NCBI RefSeq assembly: GCF_011769525.1 | Contig: NZ_CP050440.1 | Span: 310,001-374,000 of the forward strand | Reading direction: 5' to 3' | Length of the DNA: 64,000 bases | DNA from: Tolypothrix sp. PCC 7910 | Lineage (GTDB): Bacteria; Cyanobacteriota; Cyanobacteriia; Cyanobacteriales; Nostocaceae | Shown here: piece after piece, positions 1 through 8,634 of the stretch | Numbering within the stretch: the first letter of the stretch is position 1 | Layout: each line of letters starts with the position of its first letter | Made by a program: the position numbers and the translations under genes | Notes under the pieces: generated by a model | Database searches by the model: none | Seen by the model: only the letters and a program-made list of their open reading frames with translations | What the model was told of the DNA's origin: nothing

Positions 1-507
1 CTCTCGCTTGCGACTTGTTTCATCGGTAGCCTCAGCATATTGCCCAGTATGCAGTTCAATAAACTTTGCTTGTACTTTGGCAGATGCTGCAATTTGTGAT
101 GGTTCGGCATCGATAAATAAACTTACTGGAATGCTAGCACTCTGCAATTTATCAACTATCTCACCTATTTTAGCAATTTGCCCAACAATATCTAAACCAC
201 CTTCTGTGGTTACTTCTTCCCGTTTTTCTGGTACTAAAGTTACATAATCTGGTTTGATATCGAGGGCTATTCCTACCATCTCCTCGGTAGCTGCCATTTC
301 TAAATTTAAGTGCGTTCTCACCGTTTGCCGTAAGAGTCGCACATCCCTATCTTGTATATGCCGTCTATCTTCCCGCAGATGCACGGTAATTCCATCTGCA
401 CCCCCCAATTCTGCCAACACTGCTGCTGCTACGGGGTCAGGTTCCACCGTTCGCCGTGCTTGCCGAATAGTCGCAATGTGGTCAATGTTTACGCCGAGTG
501 TAGACAC
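1..507 (-). CDS. pdxJ: Pyridoxine 5'-phosphate synthase, C-terminus cut off by window edge
   Basis: PdxJ condenses 1-deoxy-D-xylulose 5-phosphate with 3-amino-2-oxopropyl phosphate to make pyridoxine 5'-phosphate in the cytoplasmic DXP-dependent vitamin B6 pathway. The reverse strand reads 169 codons beginning [18 protein letters not shown], followed by [29 protein letters not shown] and LNLEMAAT, the typical N-terminal two thirds of the roughly 240-residue TIM-barrel family. The GTG at 507 is chosen because GGAG lies 8-9 bases upstream and the family starts just before [10 protein letters not shown]; no ATG is available. The reading frame is open to base 1, so about 70 residues lie outside the window. 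The two open frames on the opposite strand here are shadows. Confidence 0.95.
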   Translation of the reverse strand, partial: MSTLGVNIDHIATIRQARRTVEPDPVAAAVLAELGGADGITVHLREDRRHIQDRDVRLLRQTVRTHLNLEMAATEEMVGIALDIKPDYVTLVPEKREEVTTEGGLDIVGQIAKIGEIVDKLQSASIPVSLFIDAEPSQIAASAKVQAKFIELHTGQYAEATDETSRKRE

Positions 508-540
508 CCCTAATTTCTCCTGATCCACAGTCTTTAGGAT

Positions 541-685
541 ATTGATTTTACAGGAAAAGTGGGCATGGGGCATTGGGCATGGGGCATTAGTCATTTGGTA
601 ATGGGTAATTGGTAATTGGGATTCTCTTTATCCCCCTCATCTCCCTTATCTCCCTCATCCCCAGTTCCCAATCCCCAGTCCCCAG
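541..685. repeat. Heptanucleotide-type tandem repeats between pdxJ and glycosyltransferase
   Basis: Short tandem runs typical of Nostocales: TGGGCAT/GGGGCAT units at about 564-590, TAATTGG units at about 598-620, and CCCCAGT-like units at about 660-685. They carry no open frame of interest and separate the pdxJ promoter from the 3' end of the next gene, so they could also sit in its 3' untranslated region. Confidence 0.7.
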
Positions 686-1897
686 CTAACGAATCAATAA
701 CGTATCAGACATTTGCTGAATCTGATTAGCTAGATTTTTCAACTCGGCTTCTCTGGATAACATAATTTCGCTAGGCTGAACATCTATTGCCTCAAAAATT
801 GTTCGCAAGCGATATACCCAATCATGTCGCAGTAGGGAGTTGACAACATTTTCTTTTCTAATTCTGGCTAAGCGATCGCGCTGAGTATCTAAGTCAGTTA
901 TAATTTCACCGATGTCAGGAGAATCAAAGGGAACTTTGATAATTGCATCAGGCCAATCAAAATATTTGTAAAATTCCTCTATTGTTGGCGGTTCGCCAAT
1001 CATCACTGCACCAGCCGCTGCACCCTCAAAGAAACGAGAACCAAACTCTTGATTAATTTTGGCTGTATCTAGTTCGTTAACACGTGAGCGATTAGCAAAG
1101 AAATAACGGCTTCTCTTAATTAAATTAGCTAATAAACTGCGGTGTTCTTGAGGATTGTTAACCGCAAATGTTTGTTGTTTAGCTGCATTTTTGATTCCCG
1201 AGGCTTTGATTGTATCGTAGTAATAAAAGATTGGTTGCTGTCGTGCAAATTCTAATAGGGCTTTATGGGTTACCGATGAACGACGACCTAGATAGCAAAC
1301 ATCAATATTACGGTTAGGTAAGGAGGGATAGGGACTGAATTTTAATGTATCAATCCCAGGTGGTAAATAGGTACAAGGCCGACCTGTAATTTTTGCGATC
1401 GCTTCTGTACAATTTTTTGTACCAATAAAAATATGGTCGAAATCCTTTAAAAACTCGAAGAAGTAATTATTAGATGGCTTAAGATACGATTCCCAGCATT
1501 CAACTATGTAACAAACAGACTTTTTACATTTTTGCTGCCAATTTTTGAACGAATGCAGTGCGAACAGTTCAAAGGGGGAATTAAATATGGGAAAGAACAG
1601 TTCGTACTCTTGCTCAAGTAAGAATGGATTATTACCTGGTACAAGGAAGTCAGCCAATTGTTTAGAGTTAGTTAAATACTTGGCTAGCTTGTAAATTTTC
1701 CTTAAGATACCGTCGTTAGGACTCAATGGTTCAACCATATCAACAGCATCGGTATCGTAAAGTACATCTTCAAACTCGTATAGCGTACAAAAAGCGACTA
1801 AGTTAGCCAGTTCACGCATTGATAATAGCAAAATGCGCGATTTTTCATTAGAAAAAGAATTAAATTTAGGTTTTATTAAATATTTATCGTTTGTCAT
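686..1897 (-). CDS. CgeB-like glycosyltransferase (GT family 1 C-terminal fold), paralogue 1
   Basis: A 403-residue cytoplasmic protein that probably transfers a sugar from a nucleotide-sugar donor. The C-terminal half has the arrangement of the CgeB / Glyco_trans_1_2 group: a run like SRFFEGAAAGAVMIGEPP near residues 290-305, where the family has its donor-binding FE..A.G segment, then a PDAIIKVPFDSPD segment and a helical tail with RKENVVNSLLRHDWVYRLR. The middle segment ITGRPCTYLPPGIDTLKFSP matches the LPPG.D...F element that precedes the second Rossmann fold. No signal peptide or membrane segment is visible. A close paralogue of identical length lies at 2803-4014 on the same strand. The acceptor is unknown; a role in surface polysaccharide or glycolipid synthesis is inference. 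The ATG at 1897 is preceded by CAGGG at a plausible distance. Confidence 0.75.
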   Translation of the reverse strand: MTNDKYLIKPKFNSFSNEKSRILLLSMRELANLVAFCTLYEFEDVLYDTDAVDMVEPLSPNDGILRKIYKLAKYLTNSKQLADFLVPGNNPFLLEQEYELFFPIFNSPFELFALHSFKNWQQKCKKSVCYIVECWESYLKPSNNYFFEFLKDFDHIFIGTKNCTEAIAKITGRPCTYLPPGIDTLKFSPYPSLPNRNIDVCYLGRRSSVTHKALLEFARQQPIFYYYDTIKASGIKNAAKQQTFAVNNPQEHRSLLANLIKRSRYFFANRSRVNELDTAKINQEFGSRFFEGAAAGAVMIGEPPTIEEFYKYFDWPDAIIKVPFDSPDIGEIITDLDTQRDRLARIRKENVVNSLLRHDWVYRLRTIFEAIDVQPSEIMLSREAELKNLANQIQQMSDTLLIR

Positions 1898-2505
1898 AAT
1901 ATTACCCTGATTTAATAAAGTGTGTTACAGCAAGTTACTTGTCGTTATAAATCTGTTTCTGTTCCCAATTGGGGATTATTTATCAGTTAAGATTGACTTT
2001 TAGAAATGTAATTTTTGACTTTCACAGGCTTTGAGGAACTTCTTATATCAAAACACGTAACCTAACAGTTAGTAACTAAAAAATAATGAAACTTTAGAAG
2101 CTAATCGGGTAAGAATAAATTTTATTTATATGCATACTACAATTTGTAAAAATAGACAAGGAGTAAAGTAAGTCCAGTAATTTAGAAAAACTTATATGTC
2201 AGGTGCTGGTGATAATCTTTTGGTAAAAAGCTTTTTAAAATTGCATGAAATAATGTTTGCTTCACATCAATATCTTCTAGAGGGTATGGCAATGCAATGG
2301 ACATAAAACCTGTCGTATTCTTTTGTTTAATTGCTATTCTTTCAATCATAAATTGAAATAAGCTGAATATTCTAGTAAATATAATTTGATTCAGCAAGAA
2401 GAAAATAGGAAAAGATAATATTAACCTTTTCCCATATACAAGGCACTTAAAATGGCTTATATGCAGTAGATAATACCAATTTGCCAAAAATAATCATTAG
2501 AGGTT
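1898..2505. other. AT-rich intergenic region without supported gene
   Basis: About 600 bases of AT-rich DNA upstream of the first glycosyltransferase. A 101-codon reverse-strand open frame (2182-2487) is present but has no recognisable motif, no clear ribosome binding site and low-complexity AT-rich composition, so it is not called. A promoter for the gene starting at 1897 is expected in the part nearest that start, but no convincing -35/-10 pair stands out. Confidence 0.5.
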
Positions 2506-2789
2506 ATTTATAAAGTAAAAATAAAATTACTGTAGGGGAGCCAGTCGTGTGGGCGGGTTCCCCGACTTGAGCGAACTGGCGTTGTGTTAGGCGCATATTT
2601 TCGATATTATTTGCCACGAAATAACTATCTTCGCGCCTAACGCACCGTCGCGTGGGTGGTGCGTTACGGCTAAATTTCATTGTCTCTTTGTCCCAAATCC
2701 TTTCATAGCTGTAACACAACGCCACTTGCTACAACGCGGGGAACCCGCGCAACGCAGTGGCTCCCCTACTTAAGATTTACTTTATAAAT
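2506..2789. repeat. Nested inverted-repeat element (MITE-like), copy 1, 284 bp
   Basis: The outer ends are inverted: ATTTATAAAGTA at 2506-2517 against its complement at 2778-2789, each followed inward by GTAGGGGAGCCA (2532-2543 and its partner at about 2755-2767). Inside is a second inverted repeat, GGCGTTGTGTTA near 2578-2589 with TAACACAACGCC near 2711-2722. The core, read on the reverse strand, carries AAAGGATTTGGGACA, GACAATGAAATTTAGC and GTAACGCACC blocks that recur at 4521-4656 and 14612-14748. No transposase is encoded, so it looks like a miniature inverted-repeat element inserted into or around another one. The 73-codon frame inside it is an accident of the repeat. Confidence 0.75.
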
Positions 2790-2802
2790 GGTCTATTAGG
2801 TT

Positions 2803-4014
2803 CTAACTAACCAATAATACATCTGAGGCGTGCTGAATTTCATAGGCTAGTTTCTTCAATTTAGCTTCTCTAGATAACATGATTTGACTAGGTTTAACAT
2901 CTATTGTTTCAAATACTGTGCGTAAGCGATATACCCAATCGTGTCGTAGTAATGTATTAACAACATTATCTCTTCTAATTCTAGCCAAGCGCTCAGGCTG
3001 TGAGTCTAAATCAGTAATAATCTCGCCAATTTCTGGAGCATCAAAGGGAACTTTGATAATGGCATCAGGCCAATCAAAATGTTTGTAGAATTCCGCTGTC
3101 ATTGGTGGATCGCCAATGAGGACTGCACCAGCCGCTGCACCTTCAAAGAAACGAGGGCCAAACTCTTGCTTATTTTTTGTCGCTTCCGCTTCGTTAATAC
3201 GTGCGCGGTTAGCAAAGAAATAACGGCTTCTCTTGTTTAAATTAGCAAACAAAAAGCGGTGTTCTTGGGCATTATTCACCGCAAAAGTTTGTTGTTTAGC
3301 GGCATTTTTAGTGCCAGAGGCTTTGATTGTATCGTAGTAATAAAAAATTGATCGTTGTTTTGCGTACTCTAATAGAGCTTGATGAGTTACAGGTGAACGC
3401 CGACCCAAATAGGAAACATCAATACTGCGGTGAGGTAACTGTGGATAGGGACAGAATTTTAATGTATCAATCCCAGGTGGTAGATAGCTACAAGGACGAC
3501 CTGTGATTTTAGCAACTGCTTCGACTGAATTTTTATTACCGAGAAAAATATGATCGAAATCTTTTAAATATTCTAGAAAATAAAGGCTAGATGGCTGAAG
3601 ATATGTTTCCCAAAATTCATCTATATAACAAACTGCTTGACTGCATTTTTGCCGCCAATTTTTAAAGGCGTGCAGTGCGAACAGTTCAAAGGGAGAATTA
3701 AAGACGGGAAAGAACAGTTCATACTCTTGTTCAATCAAGTATGGATTTGTCCCTGGTACTAAGAAATTTGCTAATTTTTTGGAATTAGTTAAATACTTCG
3801 CCAATTTGTAAATTTTTCTGATGATGCCATCGTCATTACTCAAGGGTTTGAGCATATCAGCAGCATCGGCATCGTAGATAACATCTTCAAATTCATATAA
3901 GCTACAAAAGCCAACTAAATTGGCAATCTCACGCATGGATACTATCAATATGCGTGAGTTTTCCTGAGAAATAGAATGTAGCTTTGGTGTCAGCAAATAT
4001 TTTTCTTTATTCAT
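2803..4014 (-). CDS. CgeB-like glycosyltransferase, paralogue 2
   Basis: A 403-residue predicted glycosyltransferase, collinear without obvious gaps with the protein at 686-1897 and very similar to it throughout. Shared blocks include SRILxxSMRE near residue 20, FELFALHxFKNW near 110, ITGRPCxYLPPGIDTLKF near 165-185, and RFFEGAAAGAVLIGDPP near 290-305. The two genes are on the same strand but separated by about 900 bases containing a mobile repeat, so they are probably transcribed separately. Both starts share a similar leader, AGGGT followed by 6-7 bases and ATG. Differences are spread over the whole length rather than clustered, which suggests an old tandem duplication with retained function. 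Product and acceptor are unknown; the enzyme class is inferred from the C-terminal FE..A.G motif. Confidence 0.75.
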   Translation of the reverse strand: MNKEKYLLTPKLHSISQENSRILIVSMREIANLVGFCSLYEFEDVIYDADAADMLKPLSNDDGIIRKIYKLAKYLTNSKKLANFLVPGTNPYLIEQEYELFFPVFNSPFELFALHAFKNWRQKCSQAVCYIDEFWETYLQPSSLYFLEYLKDFDHIFLGNKNSVEAVAKITGRPCSYLPPGIDTLKFCPYPQLPHRSIDVSYLGRRSPVTHQALLEYAKQRSIFYYYDTIKASGTKNAAKQQTFAVNNAQEHRFLFANLNKRSRYFFANRARINEAEATKNKQEFGPRFFEGAAAGAVLIGDPPMTAEFYKHFDWPDAIIKVPFDAPEIGEIITDLDSQPERLARIRRDNVVNTLLRHDWVYRLRTVFETIDVKPSQIMLSREAKLKKLAYEIQHASDVLLVS

Positions 4015-4520
4015 GGTAAGACCCTAATTAAATGCAAGAATTTATAAATTTGGTTTTCTAGTTTGCTATTGATGCTAAGGCTATGTAAACAATTGATGAT
4101 TAATTTAAGTATTAATTATGAATTGGGGAAATGAACATAAAAAAGCTGCCGATTACTATTCATTTTGAATTAGTAATCAGCATTCTGAAACTAGGGAGAG
4201 GAAAATCAATGATGTACATAGAGAAATATAGAAGCACCTAGAAACTCTCAACAGGAATATCCTGATAAAGCTTGTTACCTACGCATACAAGTTTCAGGGA
4301 AAATCCCCAATCCTGTAATGGCTAATCAATAAAAAGTTTATTAGCTTTTTTATTGATTACTAATTTAGACAATTCATGATTAATACTTAAATTTGATGAA
4401 AATCTATCATGTACCAGAGCAATATCCCAGTATTTTTACGAAGGTTAATGTATTCTTAATACATAATTTATCTAGTCTTTATAAAAAAATGATTTACATT
4501 TTAAGTGAGACAGCAATATA
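4015..4520. other. AT-rich upstream region of glycosyltransferase 2 with a hairpin
   Basis: No gene is supported. The only clear structure is a perfect 12-base inverted repeat, AATCAATAAAAA at 4324-4335 with its complement at 4347-4358 and an 11-base loop, which could be a bidirectional AT-rich terminator or a structured leader. The rest is low-complexity AT-rich DNA presumed to include the promoter of the gene starting at 4014. Confidence 0.4.
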
Positions 4521-4656
4521 CAAGGGTGTGTTACAGCATATGAAAGGATTTGGGACAGTGAGACAATGAAATTTAGCGTAACGCACCATCCGCTCGGCGG
4601 TGGGTTAGGTATTTCATGAGAAATCATCTTGGCAATTAGCGCCTAACGCACCCTTG
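4521..4656. repeat. Inverted-repeat element, copy 2 (core type, 136 bp)
   Basis: Ends are CAAGGGTGTGTTA at 4521-4533 and the complement of CAAGGGTGCGTTA at 4644-4656 (one mismatch). The interior repeats the blocks seen in copy 1 in opposite orientation: AAAGGATTTGGGACAG, GAGACAATGAAATTTAGC, GTAACGCACC. It lacks the outer ATTTATAAAGTA/GTAGGGGAGCC arms of copy 1. Non-coding. Confidence 0.7.
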
Positions 4657-4853
4657 TAGATTAAAAGAAGTGGTAGACCGTCGCACTCTAGGTCATTAAA
4701 GACCGCCTTGTAGCATGGGTCACTTAATTAGTCTTCCCCATGAGCGATCGCTATCTTCGGGATAAATTTTTCATATTCTTTTTTTGTCGGCATGGGAAAT
4801 CCAGCAACTGGGGAAGATAGCGAAGTGATACTATTTTTGTAGTTGGCAGTCCC
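4657..4853. other. Intergenic region with GGGGAAGATAGCG inverted repeat
   Basis: No gene. An imperfect inverted repeat pairs the CGCTATCTTC stretch after the HIP1 site at about 4743-4757 with GGGGAAGATAGCG near 4811-4823. It lies 3' of the coiled-coil gene ending at 4854 and could contribute to its transcription end, but lacks a clean T-run. Confidence 0.3.
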
Positions 4854-5363
4854 TTAAACGATGCGATTGACAATTGTCCAAACTTCTCCATCTGAACGAA
4901 CATGGGGAACTGAAATTGTCTTGAAGCCAGTAATAAATGGTTTGTAATAAACCTGCCAATATATAGGACTGAGTTGATCGGCGCAAGATTTCAGTAGGCG
5001 GATTTCTTGAGCTAGTTCTCCAGCGAGTTGATTAATGCGTTGAGCATGAACTTGCGCCACGTTTCTAGCTTCTTCTAGCTGCTGTTGTAGGGTAAGTTCT
5101 TTGGAGTCGATTTGCCAACGTGCTAACTCAGCTTGTTTTTGTTCTAGCTGAAATTCTAAAGCTGCGATCGCATCATCAATTCCTTTGAGTTCCACAGCTA
5201 AATGGGAATTTTCCCTAGCAAAGCGACGGTAAGCTTCAGATATGGCGGTGGGTGAATCATTGTCGCTCAACACTACATTATTAATAGTAAGGTCAGCACG
5301 TTCCTGGTGGAGAGCCTGAATTTGTTGGCTAAGTGCTGCTATTTCTGAGATAATCTGCTGCAT
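4854..5363 (-). CDS. Coiled-coil hypothetical protein in thrB transcription unit
   Basis: A 169-residue protein of unknown function. Residues 1-30 and about 60-135 are heptad-rich helices with many Q, E, A and L residues (for example ALEFQLEQKQAELARW and INQLAGELAQEIRLL), giving a predicted two-part coiled coil. The C-terminal 35 residues are different, aromatic and probably folded (YWQVYYKPFITGFKTISVP). There is no signal peptide or membrane span. Its start lies 9 bases after the thrB stop on the same strand, so the two are very likely co-transcribed. That says nothing firm about function, since the protein has no motif of threonine metabolism. Confidence 0.65.
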   Translation of the reverse strand: MQQIISEIAALSQQIQALHQERADLTINNVVLSDNDSPTAISEAYRRFARENSHLAVELKGIDDAIAALEFQLEQKQAELARWQIDSKELTLQQQLEEARNVAQVHAQRINQLAGELAQEIRLLKSCADQLSPIYWQVYYKPFITGFKTISVPHVRSDGEVWTIVNRIV

Positions 5364-5372
5364 AATACCTAT

Positions 5373-6296
5373 TTATCCTTGTTTAAGGCTTTTCGCACCT
5401 TGGTTATCCAAAGAAAGCGATCGCACATCAGCTGTAATTCCTGCTGTTTGCCAAGCAGCTTGCATCGCTACTTCTACAGCCTGAGAATTTTTTGCATTCG
5501 CTAAAGCCAACAATGTCGGCCCCGCACCACTAATCACCATGCCATAAGCACCAGCAGCAACAGCAGCTTGATTCACAGCATCGTAACCAGGAATCAAGGC
5601 TTTACGATAAGGTTGATGTAACTTATCTTGCAAAGCCGTCTTTAACCATTCTCCCTTACCAGTTGCCAAGCCCCGCAACAATAAACCCAAATGAGCTGTA
5701 TTGAAAATTGCATCTGCACGGCTGAACTCTGTGGGGAGAACCCGCCGCGCCTCTTGAGTTGAAAGTTCAAAATCAGGAATCGCCACCACCGGCACAACAT
5801 TTTCATCCCAGGGAACATCACAAATTTCCCAACCCTCAGCGCTGCTAGCAGCTAGACGACATCCCCCCAACAAAGCGGGAACGACATTATCAGGATGTCC
5901 TTCCATTGCGATCGCTAATTCCATCACCTGTAACTGCGAAAGAGGTTCGCCAGCCAGTTGATTAGCCGCAACCAACCCACCAACAATTGCTGTCGCCGAA
6001 CTACCCAAACCCCGTGCCAAAGGTACACCTAAATCAATCTCAATTTTCACACTCGGCGGAATCTGCTCTATATGTTGATATAACTTGACAAAAGCCTGAT
6101 AGAGCAGATTACTTTCATCAGTTGTTACCCCTTCTGCTTCTTTACCTATGACGTGAATAATTAACCCGCCTGCATCCAGACGCGTAAACTTAACTTTGTT
6201 GTACAGCGTTAAAGCTGCACCAATACAGTCAAAACCAGGCCCCAGGTTAGCAGTGGTGGCGGGAACAGTAACAGTGACACTAGAAACAACAGACAT
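5373..6296 (-). CDS. thrB: Homoserine kinase
   Basis: ThrB phosphorylates L-homoserine with ATP to O-phospho-L-homoserine, the step before threonine synthase in the cytoplasmic threonine pathway. The 307-residue product is of normal family length and starts with the GHMP-kinase substrate segment VTVPATTANLGPGFD. The ATP-binding GHMP motif PLARGLGSSATA lies at about residues 92-103, a further block EGHPDNVVPALLGG at about 130-145, and the C-terminal GHMP motif VISGAGPTLLALA near 255. A TTG two codons earlier is possible, but the ATG at 6296 follows GTGAG at a good distance and is preferred. A coiled-coil gene follows after 9 bases. Confidence 0.95.
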   Translation of the reverse strand: MSVVSSVTVTVPATTANLGPGFDCIGAALTLYNKVKFTRLDAGGLIIHVIGKEAEGVTTDESNLLYQAFVKLYQHIEQIPPSVKIEIDLGVPLARGLGSSATAIVGGLVAANQLAGEPLSQLQVMELAIAMEGHPDNVVPALLGGCRLAASSAEGWEICDVPWDENVVPVVAIPDFELSTQEARRVLPTEFSRADAIFNTAHLGLLLRGLATGKGEWLKTALQDKLHQPYRKALIPGYDAVNQAAVAAGAYGMVISGAGPTLLALANAKNSQAVEVAMQAAWQTAGITADVRSLSLDNQGAKSLKQG

Positions 6297-6419
6297 CTGC
6301 AAATCTCACTAATCGATCAATAAGCATCCCATGTTGGTTGTCATTTGTCATTTGTCCTTGGGTAATGGGTGTTTGTCGCTCTCATCTTCCTAACCGCCAG
6401 TACCCAGTTCCCTTAGAGT

Positions 6420-7019
6420 TCAATCAAATGGTTTTTCGTAGAGATAAAGCAGTGCTTCACCAAAGGTTTTACCATCAGGACGGGTTACCTCGAGATAAGC
6501 ATTATAGAGATTGTCAGGGCCGCCACCGTCTCGATAAATTGAATAGGTGTAGCCATTATTCTTGAAAATTAATTGTGATGCGTCATCTTCGTCATTACTT
6601 ATAATTGTTAGGCTGCTTTTGCCATTCTTGGCACGGCTAAAGTAATATTTGGGTAGTCTGGGATTGTTTTCTTTAGTACAAATTTCTACCTGATAATTGG
6701 TACTTTCTACATAAGCGTATAAATTTGAATTAGCCGGACAAGCTTTAAACATCCGATTTTTTTTAAACTTTTGTATGGGTTGCCTAATAGTTACCTTACC
6801 AGTTTGCGGTAGGGGGGTAGAAAAGCCATAATCGCGCAAATAATTAGGATTATCTGGATCTGGTTTAAATTTGGCTTTATTTTGAGTGTATTGCACCCGA
6901 TTTTTTAAAGAATATGCAGAAATTTGATTTTGATGCATATTGATGGCATGGGAGGCGCTAAAACCATAAGTGCCAAGTAGTAAAAACAGACTAGCTCCGA
7001 GAACAGGTAATTTTTTCAT
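6420..7019 (-). CDS. Small predicted secreted protein of unknown function
   Basis: About 199 residues. The start at 7019 is chosen because it places a classic Sec signal peptide at the N-terminus: MKKLPVLGASLFLLLGTYG, a hydrophobic core, then an ASHA cleavage site near residue 25. An in-frame ATG 16 codons upstream (7067) would put a polar extension in front of the signal. The mature part is polar and lysine-rich, with a YAYVESTNYQVEIC segment and a repeated pattern of short beta strands (SLTIISNDEDD, YTYSIYRDGGGPDN). No family is recognised. It probably acts in the periplasm or outside the cell. It follows the xisI-like gene on the same strand after about 80 bases. Confidence 0.6.
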   Translation of the reverse strand: MKKLPVLGASLFLLLGTYGFSASHAINMHQNQISAYSLKNRVQYTQNKAKFKPDPDNPNYLRDYGFSTPLPQTGKVTIRQPIQKFKKNRMFKACPANSNLYAYVESTNYQVEICTKENNPRLPKYYFSRAKNGKSSLTIISNDEDDASQLIFKNNGYTYSIYRDGGGPDNLYNAYLEVTRPDGKTFGEALLYLYEKPFD

Positions 7020-7097
7020 TAGCTGAGTTTCACAATATAAAATTAGATTTTTAACTTCATCATTCAAGTTGAGGATTTCGCATTTTTGCGTCAGAAA

Positions 7098-7433
7098 TTA
7101 TGCTACCCCATATCCAGTGTACGGACGTTTATAAGGTGGTTGCAAACCAAGCATAATATCTTCTTTAGATACTCCCATTTCCAAAATTTCCTGTGCCAAA
7201 TCTACATCTGTCATATTCTGCTGAATCCAAATTTTGCAATTTTTAATATCAAAGCGCATCACGCTATGATAGACACGATTTAAATTATTCCAACCTACAC
7301 GTATCAATTGATAATGGTGGTTGAAAGTATCAAATATTAATGAATTTTTATTTTCTTCACGCTTAGGTTTGTAATTACCATATTTTGTTAAAATAGCTTG
7401 GATAATTTGGCTATATTTATCTATTTTTTCCAT
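7098..7433 (-). CDS. xisI: XisI-family protein (fdxN element excision controlling factor-like), no XisH partner
   Basis: A 111-residue protein matching the XisI family from end to end: YQLIRVGWNNLNRVYHS near residues 37-53, DIKNCKIWIQQNMTDVDLAQE near 62-82 and the invariant tail LGLQPPYKRPYTGYG. In Anabaena, XisI is required together with XisH and the recombinase XisF for excision of the fdxN element, and family members are scattered in many copies in cyanobacterial genomes, usually paired with xisH. Here there is no xisH-like gene on either side: the upstream neighbour is a membrane acyltransferase whose stop lies 21 bases before this start. Whether this orphan still acts in element excision cannot be told from the sequence. 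Confidence 0.9.
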   Translation of the reverse strand: MEKIDKYSQIIQAILTKYGNYKPKREENKNSLIFDTFNHHYQLIRVGWNNLNRVYHSVMRFDIKNCKIWIQQNMTDVDLAQEILEMGVSKEDIMLGLQPPYKRPYTGYGVA

Positions 7434-7454
7434 TAAATTCTTAATAAGTAAAAA

Positions 7455-8600
7455 CTAAATTTTTAAATACCAACTACGGCGATACATGAAATAAAGAATC
7501 AGCCACCAAAAAATTACGGTTGTCATAGCAAATAATAAGGAACCATTCAGCGCACCTGCCCAAGGTTTAAACAAATGCTCGTAAATCCAAGTATATGTAG
7601 TTGGTGCATCACTACTATTACCAATGTGCGTTTTAATTAATATTCTAGCTACGAAACCAGAACCGACAAAGGCGAAGATAGCATTTAAGCCCATGATTTC
7701 AAAAGGAAAACCTAACCACTTTAAACCACGAACTTCGATTAATTCATAGCAAGCAGCTAGTAATAACAATGCAAACCCAGAAGTGAAAATAACAAAAGAA
7801 CTTGTCCACAATTGTTTGTTGATGGGGAATAAAAAGCCCCACAAATGCCCGACTAAAATACAACTCATTCCCCCAATAACTAAATTAATGCTGGTACGGC
7901 TTTGCTGAGGTTGTTTACTTAGCCATTCTCCAGTAAAGTAACCAACAAGAACGGTAACTACAGCAGGCAAGGTACTTAATAAACCCTCTGGATCGAAGGG
8001 TTTTCCTCCTAATAAGTGTTGCTGTCCTAAAATTAAGCGATCGCAGTACCCTACCAAATTACCTTCTGGTGTCAAGTTACCTGCACCATAACCCGGAACG
8101 GGAATGAGTTGCATTGCCGCCCAGTAGCCAAGGAGCAAGATTGCCGCTAATATCCATAAAGCACGACGCTGGAGGTTGAGTACAGCGATCGCACTGATGA
8201 AATAAGCGAGACTAATCCTTTGCAATACGCCCATAATCCGAATCGTGGCGAATTTCGATGCAGGCGCACCATTGAGCCAGAAATCTAGAGTTAAGGAAAA
8301 TAACGCTAAAAATAATCCTAATGCAAATAAAATTAAAGCTCTACGCCCAATCCGCCAATACACTGCTTTAGTAGGACGATTTTCTTGTGTGTATTTGGAT
8401 AGGGAAAAAGGCATTGCTGCACCGACAATGAACAAGAAGAACGGAAATATCAAATCTGTGGGTGTACAACCATTCCATTCAGCGTGTTCTAGCGGTGAGT
8501 ATATATGCTCCCAACTACCAGGATTATTAACTAAAATCATGGAGGCGATCGCAATACCACGAAATACATCCAGAGATTTCCAGCGCTGAGATAGTTTCAT
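7455..8600 (-). CDS. HGSNAT/DUF5009-like multi-pass membrane acyltransferase
   Basis: A 381-residue polytopic inner-membrane protein. The N-terminus has the signature of the COG4299 / heparan-alpha-glucosaminide N-acetyltransferase-like group: SLDVFRGIAIASMILVNNPG, then EWNGCTPTDLIFPFFLFIVG with the membrane-embedded polar residues of this family. About ten hydrophobic spans follow, including RRALILFALGLFLALFSL and LWILAAILLLGYWAAMQLIP, ending in FWWLILYFMYRRSWYLKI. Related proteins move acyl groups onto sugars across a membrane, so modification of a cell-envelope glycan is a reasonable guess, but the substrate is unknown. It reads into the xisI-like gene 21 bases downstream. Confidence 0.8.
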   Translation of the reverse strand: MKLSQRWKSLDVFRGIAIASMILVNNPGSWEHIYSPLEHAEWNGCTPTDLIFPFFLFIVGAAMPFSLSKYTQENRPTKAVYWRIGRRALILFALGLFLALFSLTLDFWLNGAPASKFATIRIMGVLQRISLAYFISAIAVLNLQRRALWILAAILLLGYWAAMQLIPVPGYGAGNLTPEGNLVGYCDRLILGQQHLLGGKPFDPEGLLSTLPAVVTVLVGYFTGEWLSKQPQQSRTSINLVIGGMSCILVGHLWGFLFPINKQLWTSSFVIFTSGFALLLLAACYELIEVRGLKWLGFPFEIMGLNAIFAFVGSGFVARILIKTHIGNSSDAPTTYTWIYEHLFKPWAGALNGSLLFAMTTVIFWWLILYFMYRRSWYLKI

Positions 8601-8634
8601 GTAAGTAGGTCTGCGAAATTAAAGATAACTGCTG

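Noticed and set aside
8-523. Forward-strand open frames opposite pdxJ
   Set aside because: The reverse strand encodes unmistakable PdxJ sequence over the whole stretch.
2182-2487. 101-codon reverse open frame
   Set aside because: AT-rich, no motif, no ribosome binding site and no supporting neighbour; cannot be called a gene from sequence alone.
2504-2725. 73-codon open frame
   Set aside because: Lies wholly inside the inverted-repeat element and is explained by it.
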